From assembly GCA_012512295.1 (NCBI GenBank), contig JAAZDI010000281.1, forward strand, positions 1-9,972: 9,972 bases of DNA, read 5' to 3'. The notes beneath the pieces are model-generated. The model was not told the DNA's origin, did no database searches, and worked only from the letters and a program-made list of their open reading frames with translations. The position numbers and the translations under genes are program-made. Source of the stretch: Syntrophomonadaceae bacterium (GTDB lineage: Bacteria > Bacillota > Ch66 > Ch109). The first letter of the stretch is position 1, and every line of letters begins with the position of its first letter. Shown here one piece after another: positions 4,942 to 9,972 of the stretch.

Positions 4942-6136
4942 TTCTGCCTGGCAGAAGAAGATAGCTTTATTTTTAATCAGTCAGAATTTATCTCTATTCG
5001 GTTCCTCAGTGGTTAGCTTCGCCATTATTTGGCATATCACTCTGCAAACCTCATCCGGTTTTTGGGTAATGCTGTTTACCATTTGCTCCTTATTGCCTCA
5101 GGTGCTGATTTCTCTCTGGGCCGGCGTCTGGGCGGACCGGTATAATCGCAAATATCTCATCATGCTGGCGGATGGATTCATTGCCCTGGCCACGCTCGGT
5201 CTGGCAATTGCTTATTGGATTGGGTATCAGAAAATGGAGCTGCTTTTGGTTATTTCCCTGATCCGCTCAATTGGGGCTGGGATTCAAATGCCCGCGGCTA
5301 GTGCGGTGTACCCGCAGATCGTGCCGCTGGAAAAGTTGACCAGGGTGCAGGGGATTAATCAAACTTTAAGTTCCGTGTTAATGCTGCTTTCTCCCGCTGT
5401 GGGCGGAATTGTCCTTGGGTTTTTGGGGATTACTTGGGCATTTATGCTGGATGTGGTCACTGCTTCACTAGCAATTGTGGTTCTCAGCTTTCTTCGTCTC
5501 GAAAAGGTGGCCCGGTCCGAGGAAATCGCTCCGGTGTTTACCGAATTGCGCCAGGGGATAAGCTACGCCCTTAACCACCAGCTATTAAAGCGGATATTAA
5601 TCTGTTTTGGGGTGTCTTTTTTCCTGGTTACCCCGGCAGCGGTATTAACCCCCTTATTGGTAGAACGGAGCTTTGGCGGTGATGTTTGGCGACTGACCGC
5701 CAATGAAGTAGTTTGGACGATTGGTACCTTAGTGGGCGGGGTCTTTGTCTCCCTGCACGGTGAATTTAAAGATAAAATCCGTACCGCGGCCATCTGCTTA
5801 GTAAGCTTCGGCATCACTTTCGCACTCTTAGGCATTGCCAATAATTTCACTATTTATTTGCTTATTATGGGTATAGCCGGTTTCTTCATGCCGATTATCG
5901 CCACCGCGCAAACAGTATTAATTCAGCAGAATGTCGAGGCCACCATGATGGGGCGGGTGTTTTCCCTCGTCCAAATCGTTACCGGCAGCGCAATGCCAAT
6001 CGCCATCTTGCTTTTCGGCCCCCTGGCAGATATCGTATCAATCAATTCAATTTTATTGGTATCGGGTGCCCTGCTCGCCATAACCGGCATTTGGTACAAC
6101 CACGGGGACGGTTCTTGTGGCAGGGGGCATCAGTGA
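4913..6136 (+). CDS. MFS multidrug/macrolide efflux-type transporter (DHA3 family, Mef-like)
   Basis: This 407-residue integral membrane protein has about 12 hydrophobic segments. The MFS motif A appears as GVWADRYNRKYLIMLAD (about residues 67-83), between helices 2 and 3. The stretch LIRSIGAGIQMPAASAVYPQ (about 117-136) and the following LTRVQGINQTLSSVLMLLSP match the layout of the DHA3/MefA branch. Proteins of that branch export antibiotics or other amphiphiles by proton antiport. The substrate cannot be read from sequence. The ATG at 4913 has GAAAGGA 7 nt upstream, partly hidden in a hairpin, and expression seems controlled by a leader attenuator. The last 12 residues (NHGDGSCGRGHQ) come from a dispersed repeat, so the native C-terminus was replaced without hitting the last helix. 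A terminator follows at 6208. Confidence 0.85.
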   Translation: MNTNLQPDNDSAWQKKIALFLISQNLSLFGSSVVSFAIIWHITLQTSSGFWVMLFTICSLLPQVLISLWAGVWADRYNRKYLIMLADGFIALATLGLAIAYWIGYQKMELLLVISLIRSIGAGIQMPAASAVYPQIVPLEKLTRVQGINQTLSSVLMLLSPAVGGIVLGFLGITWAFMLDVVTASLAIVVLSFLRLEKVARSEEIAPVFTELRQGISYALNHQLLKRILICFGVSFFLVTPAAVLTPLLVERSFGGDVWRLTANEVVWTIGTLVGGVFVSLHGEFKDKIRTAAICLVSFGITFALLGIANNFTIYLLIMGIAGFFMPIIATAQTVLIQQNVEATMMGRVFSLVQIVTGSAMPIAILLFGPLADIVSINSILLVSGALLAITGIWYNHGDGSCGRGHQ

Positions 6137-6144
6137 CAATTATT
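6097..6144 (+). repeat. Dispersed 48-bp repeat, copy 1
   Basis: It begins CAACCACGGGGACGG, continues through TTCTTGTGGCAG and ends TGACAATTATT. It matches 9705-9752 at 43 of 48 positions in the same orientation. It overlaps the 3' end of the transporter gene and supplies its stop codon (6134-6136). The GGGGACGGTTCTTG core resembles REP-like repeats scattered through genomes of this bacterial group, some associated with RAYT-type transposases, but no transposase gene is present here. Confidence 0.85.
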
Positions 6145-6207
6145 GATACTCACATGAAGAAAGGCAGGAGTTGGGAAGGTATGAGGAAGAGCATCAAAAT
6201 GGTATCT
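6145..6207 (+). other. Short protein-like open frame with no start, unassigned
   Basis: One frame reads SHEERQELGRYEEEHQNGIY and then WSLRQPIF, continuing to a TAA at about 6257, with no start codon. It looks somewhat protein-like and may be the tail of a gene truncated by the repeat at 6097-6144. It overlaps the terminator at 6208-6235, which argues that most of it is not translated now. I see nothing recognisable. Confidence 0.2.
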
Positions 6208-6235
6208 ATTGGTCGTTAAGGCAACCAATTTTTTT
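6208..6235 (+). terminator. Intrinsic terminator behind the efflux gene
   Basis: ATTGGT (6208-6213) pairs with ACCAAT (6224-6229) around a 10-nt loop, followed by an uninterrupted T-run to 6235. It lies about 70 bp behind the transporter stop, with a promoter for the flagellin gene starting 20 bp further on. Confidence 0.58.
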
Positions 6236-6256
6236 GATTAAAAAACTGTCAAATAA

Positions 6257-6284
6257 TTAAAGAAAATGAAACCCTTATACGATA
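6257..6284 (+). promoter_or_regulatory. Sigma-D (sigma-28) type promoter of the flagellin gene
   Basis: TAAA (6257-6260), a 16-nt spacer and TACGATAC (6277-6284) match the flagellar sigma consensus TAAA-N15/16-GCCGATAA in its core CGATA. The position, behind a terminator and ahead of a flagellin gene, fits known sigma-D control of hag. It implies a leader of about 195 nt. Confidence 0.6.
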
Positions 6285-6403
6285 CATTATATTAGGACTG
6301 TAAGATTGAAAGAGTTTATTTAATGGAACAAAGTAAATTTTTGTCAAGGAGGTGATCGAGGAAAGGATTTGGCAACCGCAGTTAAGCTTGGTTTAACAAG
6401 AGT

Positions 6404-6437
6404 TAGTTTAATTAAAAATTAAAATTAAAATTAAAAT
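6404..6437 (+). repeat. AT-rich hexamer repeats in the flagellin leader
   Basis: The motif ATTAAA recurs about five times in a row between 6404 and 6437 (AGTTTAATTAAAAATTAAAA onward), giving a nearly pure A/T stretch. In the mRNA it would be unstructured. Candidate roles are an upstream ribosome standby or an RNase/regulator access site, or DNA flexibility. It may also be simple slippage. Confidence 0.6.
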
Positions 6438-6441
6438 ACGG

Positions 6442-6480
6442 CCGGGCAGGGAGGCCTGGACGTAAACTTCAAGGAGGAAG
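6442..6480 (+). promoter_or_regulatory. Possible CsrA-type control site and ribosome binding site of the flagellin gene
   Basis: CCGGG (6442-6446) pairs with CCTGG (6455-6459), one G-U wobble, presenting the loop CAGGGAGG. The strong ribosome binding site AAGGAGG (6471-6477) follows, 8 nt before the ATG. GGA in a hairpin loop plus a second GGA within the Shine-Dalgarno is the arrangement known from the hag leader of Bacillus subtilis, where CsrA represses and FliW relieves. This is inference by analogy; neither csrA nor fliW is in the window. Confidence 0.35.
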
Positions 6481-6485
6481 AAAAA

Positions 6486-8246
6486 ATGATTATTAACCAC
6501 AACATTTCCGCGTTGAACACCTATCGGCAGTTGACAGTCAACAACACCATGGGTGCCAAGGCACTGGAGAAACTGTCTTCCGGTCTGCGTATAAACCGGG
6601 CTGGTGATGACGCCGCTGGTTTAGCGATCAGCGAAAAAATGCGGGCGCAGATCCGCGGTTTGGATCAGGCCGCTCGTAACGCCCAGGACGGCATATCCAT
6701 GATCCAAACCGCTGAAGGTGCTCTGAACGAGGTGCACAGCATTCTGCAGCGGATGCGCGAACTGGCCAACCAGGCGGCAAACGATACCAACGTTGATGTT
6801 GACCGTGATGAAATCCAAAAGGAAATCAATCAATTGACTTCTGAAATTAACCGAATTGGTAATACTACTGAGTTTAACACCAAAAAGCTCTTAAACGGGG
6901 ACATGTCAGTTGTTGAATCAGGTACTGAAGTTACAAAAACAAACACCAAAAGTGCTACTTATTCTCCCGTCTTTGCGGTAGGTACGACTTGGACAAATCA
7001 AGATGGGAAAAAGCCAGTAATCAGTGATGGCTCGAACGATAATCAAATTGAATTTACGGCTTTCAATATTGACGAAACTAATGATTTTTCTTGGGATATT
7101 AATACAAGTGAAACTAACACCATTTCAATTAAGAGATCTGGGGATGATATATTAATTAGTATCCAAGCTACCGATACAGATGGCGACATAATTGCAATTA
7201 GCAATGATAAAATGGCATATGATGGGACAAATGGTAAATATGTATATGACGCCAATGGTGTTAAATTTGAAATATCCGCCGCTGAATTCAAAAAGTTCAA
7301 TGATGGTGCTGAATTAACAATAGACCTAAATGCATATGATGCTGGTAGTGCAGGTTACGTAGATTTAACTAGTGCAACTGTAGGCACTGTATCTGACTAT
7401 TCCCAAACGCTTGCTGGTGGAACTACTTTTGGAGAGTTTTCTTCCGGGATTGAAGTAGATACAACAGATCCTGAGTGGATTGATGGCGTTGTCGGCATTA
7501 AAATTACAGGAACTGACCTGGATCAAGCAGGTGGAACACTTAAAATTGAATTAGTCAATTCAGCTGGCGATGCTTTGGTAACTGAAGAATTTACTGGGGC
7601 TGCAGCAACAGGAGACATCACTTATGATAATCATGGTATTTCATTTGCATATACAATAAACAACACTTCTAATTTAACGCTTGAGATGGGTTTTGATACA
7701 ACGACAACAACAACTATAACATCGGAAACAGTTGATAAGTCGGCAAAATTCCAAATTGGTGCCAATACCGGTCAATCAATGAGTGTGGATATTAAAGATA
7801 TGCGTTCTATTGCTCTTGGAGTATCTTCAGAAGAAGCTGGTGCTGAAGTAACAGTAAAAGATAGTATGGGCAATGATATTAAAGCATATTTTACGACTGT
7901 TAAAACTGTTACAAATGGTACTGACAATAAAACAGCGGAATATGCTTTAGATGTATCAAGTCATGAAAAAGCATCTGCGGCAATTAAAGTTATTAACAAT
8001 GCAATTGAAGCAGTATCTACCGAAAGATCAAAACTGGGGGCTTTCCAAAACAGATTAGAGCATACCATCAACAACTTAGGAACATCATCCGAGAACCTGA
8101 CCGCGGCCGAGTCCCGTATCCGAGATGTAGATATGGCCAAGGAAATGATGGAGTTCACCAAGATGAACATCCTCTCCCAGGCTGCTCAGGCGATGTTGGC
8201 TCAAGCTAATCAGCAGCCCCAGGGCGTACTTCAACTCCTCAGATAA
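6486..8246 (+). CDS. Flagellin, filament subunit
   Basis: This 586-residue protein is exported through the flagellar type III system and polymerises into the filament. The conserved N-terminal D0/D1 part (1-140) shows NHNISALNTYRQL, KLSSGLRINRAGDDAAGLAI and RMRELANQAAND. The C-terminal D1/D0 part (about 499-586) shows TERSKLGAFQNRLEHTINNL, SRIRDVDMAKEMMEFTK and the terminal QGVLQLLR. Between them lie some 350 variable, Thr/Asp-rich residues forming surface domains, making the protein much longer than the minimal flagellins of about 275 residues. There is no signal peptide and no cysteine, as expected. The centre is strikingly AT-rich: 28% GC at 7081-7140, against 58% at 6601-6660 and 55% at 8101-8160. 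A sigma-D-type promoter and a long leader precede it; an intrinsic terminator follows directly. Confidence 0.97.
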   Translation: MIINHNISALNTYRQLTVNNTMGAKALEKLSSGLRINRAGDDAAGLAISEKMRAQIRGLDQAARNAQDGISMIQTAEGALNEVHSILQRMRELANQAANDTNVDVDRDEIQKEINQLTSEINRIGNTTEFNTKKLLNGDMSVVESGTEVTKTNTKSATYSPVFAVGTTWTNQDGKKPVISDGSNDNQIEFTAFNIDETNDFSWDINTSETNTISIKRSGDDILISIQATDTDGDIIAISNDKMAYDGTNGKYVYDANGVKFEISAAEFKKFNDGAELTIDLNAYDAGSAGYVDLTSATVGTVSDYSQTLAGGTTFGEFSSGIEVDTTDPEWIDGVVGIKITGTDLDQAGGTLKIELVNSAGDALVTEEFTGAAATGDITYDNHGISFAYTINNTSNLTLEMGFDTTTTTTITSETVDKSAKFQIGANTGQSMSVDIKDMRSIALGVSSEEAGAEVTVKDSMGNDIKAYFTTVKTVTNGTDNKTAEYALDVSSHEKASAAIKVINNAIEAVSTERSKLGAFQNRLEHTINNLGTSSENLTAAESRIRDVDMAKEMMEFTKMNILSQAAQAMLAQANQQPQGVLQLLR

Positions 8247-8268
8247 TTGCTGTCAATACAACAACAAA

Positions 8269-8300
8269 GGGGTCTCAGGCTCGTCCTGGGGCTCTTTTTT
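8269..8300 (+). terminator. Intrinsic terminator behind flagellin
   Basis: GGGTCTCAGG (8270-8279) pairs with CCTGGGGCTC (8285-8294) as 10 bp with three G-U wobbles and a CTCGT loop, followed by TTTTTT (8295-8300). It lies about 25 bp behind the flagellin stop. A second, T-less hairpin (CCGGCCT with AGGaCCGG, 8319-8337) follows. Confidence 0.8.
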
Positions 8301-8351
8301 ACATAACCATTGAGATAACCGGCCTCTTCAGGACCGGAAACAATCAAATTT

Positions 8352-8379
8352 TATAGATGTTGGTCATTTCTTGCGATAA
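8352..8379 (+). promoter_or_regulatory. Possible sigma-D promoter of the three-gene unit behind flagellin
   Basis: TATA (8352-8355), a 16-nt spacer and TGCGATAA (8372-8379) match the flagellar sigma consensus in seven of eight -10 positions and three of four -35 positions. It lies between the flagellin terminator and the AAGGAGG at 8408-8414, so the downstream genes would be co-regulated with, but not cotranscribed with, flagellin. Confidence 0.45.
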
Positions 8380-8420
8380 TTAAAGAGAGGCATTCGAACC
8401 AAAACATAAGGAGGATTAAT

Positions 8421-8648
8421 ATCGATAAACAAACAGTCGAAAAATACGAACAACTAGCCGTAGACGATCCCGAGCCATCCACTCTGTTGGCGGAGAGCTT
8501 GAAAAAGGATAAGCGAGGCGGGGGAGATGCCCAGTTAAAAAATAAAGTTAAGAAAGTAACCCGGAAAGCTGACAGAGAGCCAAAGGAAGAATTTGCAACC
8601 AGTCTGACGGTTCTTATGGAAGAAAACACCAATGACAATTCGCAATAA
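8421..8648 (+). CDS. Small charged protein of unknown function with a non-canonical ATC start (or a lost start codon)
   Basis: A 75-codon frame begins IDKQTVEKYEQLAVDDPEPS and ends MEENTNDNSQ, stop at 8646-8648. No ATG, GTG or TTG lies near its 5' end. A perfect AAGGAGG (8408-8414) ends 6 nt before ATC 8421; ATT at 8415 is the other in-frame possibility. The protein is hydrophilic, very Lys/Glu-rich, probably disordered in its middle, with no membrane segment or known motif. It sits between flagellin and further small motility-locus genes, behind a possible sigma-D promoter. It may be translated from ATC, or be a recent pseudogene in which ATG became ATC. The reading frame is otherwise clean. 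Confidence 0.55.
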   Translation: MDKQTVEKYEQLAVDDPEPSTLLAESLKKDKRGGGDAQLKNKVKKVTRKADREPKEEFATSLTVLMEENTNDNSQ

Positions 8649-8670
8649 CCAAAGAAATGGGGAATACAAA

Positions 8671-9039
8671 GTGAAAAAGTACATTGACATTATCAGAAAA
8701 ACATTGGATTTGGCGGACACCTGCCTGCAGGGTCTGGAACACGTAAAAACCTGCATTAACAAAGGCCGTTTCGAAGACGGCCTGATCATGCTCCACGACT
8801 CTGTGCAGGGTTACTACCATATGGAGAAGGCATTGGTGCCTGTACTGGCGAAGCTGCCCGATAACGGTATGAGTCCCCTGAGTGAAGCCCTGCGTAACGC
8901 CCTAGATGCCGTGATTTCGATCCAGGAGCGGGGAGAGAGGGCTAAGGTCTTGGAGCTAATGCAGTTTAGCGTAGTACCCGCCTACAAGAAGTGGCACACC
9001 GAGCTGAACCGGTGCCTGCGTCCGTACGTGGCGTCGTAG
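8671..9039 (+). CDS. Unknown helical protein of the flagellin locus
   Basis: The protein has 122 residues from GTG 8671, which has GGGGA 7 nt upstream. An ATG at 8632 would add 13 residues and overlap the previous gene but has a poorer site. It looks entirely alpha-helical (KKYIDIIRKTLDLADTCLQG, later ALRNALDAVISIQERGERAK), with two cysteines in the N-terminal helices and no membrane segment or catalytic motif. Its size, helicity and position behind flagellin suggest a FliS/FliT-like chaperone or other motility accessory role, but no such motif is seen and the assignment is by context only. It is second in a unit of three small genes. Confidence 0.7.
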   Translation: MKKYIDIIRKTLDLADTCLQGLEHVKTCINKGRFEDGLIMLHDSVQGYYHMEKALVPVLAKLPDNGMSPLSEALRNALDAVISIQERGERAKVLELMQFSVVPAYKKWHTELNRCLRPYVAS

Positions 9040-9049
9040 TCCAATCGTT

Positions 9050-9307
9050 ATGCAGAGGATGGTCATTATTAATAACTGCAACGAGGATTATCTCAAACAA
9101 AAGCTGGAGTGGGTGGAACAGCGGATGGCCGCCCTGCAAATGATCGAGGTCAAGCTGCGGGAAATGCGGTCACTGGCCACTTACGCCAGAGACAACTACC
9201 TTAACCGGGAAATGGCCCGGGAGTTCAATGCCAGGCTGCGCGTATTGCAGCGGGAGATCAACACACTGGACGAACAGACCAGGGTATTCTGGATGGACTG
9301 CCAGTAA
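9050..9307 (+). CDS. Unknown coiled-coil protein of the flagellin locus
   Basis: The protein has 85 residues from ATG 9050, 10 nt behind the previous stop and without a good ribosome binding site, so coupled translation is likely. An alternative ATG at 9059 is only three codons in. From residue 12 on it is one long amphipathic helix or helical hairpin (DYLKQKLEWVEQRMAALQMI, RVLQREINTLDEQTRVFW), with a turn near ARDNYLN. No motif or family is recognised. Shape and place resemble small export chaperones of the FlgN/FliT kind, which is inference from context. It is last of the three-gene unit; no clear terminator follows. Confidence 0.68.
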   Translation: MQRMVIINNCNEDYLKQKLEWVEQRMAALQMIEVKLREMRSLATYARDNYLNREMAREFNARLRVLQREINTLDEQTRVFWMDCQ

Positions 9308-9494
9308 CGCTCCACATGTTAGTAAACGAGGTTATTACCATCAAAAAAACATCCAACCTCTGACCTGATAATTAAAATTTAGCAGAAAATAGGTCTTAGA
9401 CAACCCCAGCCCAGTTTTCATTGGTGGTTGGGCCCTGCGGGCATGGACGGTTAGTAAGGATACATAAAACCACTGCGGACGGGGGTGATACAGA
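9308..9494 (+). promoter_or_regulatory. Leader region of yjfB
   Basis: These 187 bases hold no gene. GCCCA (9409-9413) can pair with TGGGC (9429-9433), and GCCC-TGC-GGGC forms a small hairpin at 9432-9442. CAACC (9401-9405) can alternatively pair with GGTTG (9426-9430). No convincing promoter is seen: CCTGATAA at 9364-9371 is only a weak sigma-D-like -10. A strong ribosome binding site, GGGGGTGAT (9480-9488), lies 6 nt before the ATG of yjfB. Confidence 0.35.
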
Positions 9495-9698
9495 ATGGAC
9501 ATAGCAGCACTGTCGATAATCAAGAGCCAGCTCCAGTTGAAGCAGGACGTCGGCATATCTCTGATGAATAAGGTCATGGAAACCGCGGAACAAAACGCCG
9601 GCCTGGTGAACCAGATGCTGGATAAAGTGAACGATGGGCCTAGTGCAGCGCAGGGCAAAATGCCCCACCTGGGGAACTACATTGACCGGCTTGTTTGA
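9495..9698 (+). CDS. yjfB: YjfB-family putative motility protein
   Basis: This 67-residue protein begins MDIAALSIIKSQLQLKQDVG, continues with a second helix (SLMNKVMETAEQNAGLVNQM) and ends PHLGNYIDRLV. This is the full-length layout of the YjfB motility family (PF14070): an MDIAALS start, two helices and a terminal PHLG-x-x-ID-x-x-V. In Bacillus subtilis yjfB belongs to the sigma-D regulon; its biochemical function is unknown. Context agrees, as it lies 1.2 kb behind flagellin in the same direction. The ribosome binding site GGGGGTGAT decides the start. A dispersed 48-bp repeat begins 7 bp after its stop. Confidence 0.88.
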   Translation: MDIAALSIIKSQLQLKQDVGISLMNKVMETAEQNAGLVNQMLDKVNDGPSAAQGKMPHLGNYIDRLV

Positions 9699-9704
9699 GC
9701 AGGT

Positions 9705-9752
9705 CAACCGCGGGGACGGTTCTTGTGGCAGGAGACATAAATGACAATTATT
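9705..9752 (+). repeat. Dispersed 48-bp repeat, copy 2
   Basis: Begins CAACCGCGGGGACGG and ends TGACAATTATT; it shares 43 of 48 positions with 6097-6144, in the same orientation. Like copy 1 it lies at the 3' end of a gene, here just outside yjfB. Sequence similarity stops sharply on both sides. Confidence 0.85.
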
Positions 9753-9765
9753 TCTGAAGATCCTT

Positions 9766-9784
9766 CCCTTTTCTCCCAAAAGGG
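9766..9784. other. Hairpin between the repeat and the kinase gene
   Basis: CCCTTTT (9766-9772) and AAAAGGG (9778-9784) form a perfect 7-bp inverted repeat with a 5-nt loop. It sits between two converging genes, about 40 bp beyond the kinase stop. No T-run follows on either strand, so it is at best a weak terminator. Confidence 0.35.
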
Positions 9785-9827
9785 TCGGACACGGTGGAGC
9801 TAACCGGCTCTCCTGGGTCAGAAGTGT

Positions 9828-9972
9828 TTATGAGGGAAGGTCCCGGCCAACCTGCTGGAGCGCAACATAAAAGACACTCCCCTTTCCCCACTGGCTTTCC
9901 ACCCAAATCTTACCGCCATGTTGTTCAATAATCTGTTGGCAGATATAGAGTCCAAGCCCCATCCCTTTATGG
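9828..9972 (-). CDS. Sensor histidine kinase, C-terminal ATPase fragment (cut by the window edge)
   Basis: The frame entering from the right encodes HKGMGLGLYICQQIIEQHGG, then KIWVESQWGKGSVFYVALQQ, and stops at 9828-9830. GMGLGLYIC is the G-box of the HATPase_c domain and GGKIWVES-x-x-GKGS-x-F is its last strand pair, so this is the end of a two-component sensor kinase that phosphorylates a response regulator. The sensor part, the phospho-accepting histidine and the start are outside the window. The tail is normal length. The gene converges on yjfB. Confidence 0.9.
   Translation of the reverse strand, partial: HKGMGLGLYICQQIIEQHGGKIWVESQWGKGSVFYVALQQVGRDLPS

Noticed and set aside
6354..6420. 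Possible tiny genes behind the GGAGGTGATCGAGG at 6350-6363 in the flagellin leader
   Set aside because: GTG and TTG starts give peptides of 14-17 residues with no recognisable features; the Shine-Dalgarno-like sequence may be coincidental or a standby site.
8632..8670. ATG at 8632 as the start of the helical protein
   Set aside because: It would overlap the preceding gene and has a weaker ribosome binding site than the GTG at 8671.
9401..9494. Possible c-di-GMP (GEMM) riboswitch ahead of yjfB
   Set aside because: The region is G-rich and contains small hairpins, but the conserved GEMM core motifs are not found.
9396..9779. Minus-strand open frame of 127 codons over yjfB
   Set aside because: Covers the well recognised YjfB gene and a dispersed repeat; composition is not protein-like.

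Overview
The window looks like a chromosomal accessory/motility region of a flagellated, probably spore-forming Firmicute of the Desulfotomaculum/Peptococcaceae type. This is inferred from the flagellin and YjfB-type sequences, strong AGGAGG ribosome binding sites, sigma-A and sigma-D-like promoters, an IS66 end, and a short dispersed repeat ending in TGACAATTATT. No species can be named from the sequence alone.

Left part (1-2250). The right end of an IS66-family element (transposase tail, then an end at about 125) abuts the 3' remnant of a small membrane-protein gene that still has its intrinsic terminator. A minus-strand two-gene operon follows: an ECF sigma factor and a single-pass membrane protein, the probable anti-sigma or sensor, overlapping by ATGA. 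The roughly 600 bp upstream of the sigma gene hold two families of short tandem repeats, a good sigma-A promoter and a DUF2087-like pseudogene.

Middle part (2260-4810). An intact 381-aa protein appears to join a C2H2-like zinc site, a helix-turn-helix, a DUF2087 domain and a GIY-YIG-like domain. A 119-aa HExxH metallopeptidase-like protein follows. Next comes a graveyard: a DUF2442-like tail without a start, and a twice-frameshifted MacB/LolD-type ABC ATPase lacking Walker A.

Efflux gene (4809-6235). An MFS drug-efflux-type transporter has an elaborate leader: an upstream ORF overlapping the transporter start, an intrinsic terminator hairpin inside that ORF, and a second hairpin covering the Shine-Dalgarno. 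This resembles an antibiotic-responsive attenuator. The last 12 residues of the transporter are encoded by a dispersed repeat.

Motility part (6257-9698). A sigma-D-type promoter with a long leader precedes a 586-aa flagellin whose central region is far more AT-rich than its ends. After a terminator and another possible sigma-D promoter come three small unrecognised genes, the first with no ATG/GTG/TTG start, and then a YjfB-family motility protein. A second copy of the 48-bp repeat lies directly behind yjfB. The window ends inside the C-terminal ATPase domain of a histidine kinase on the minus strand.
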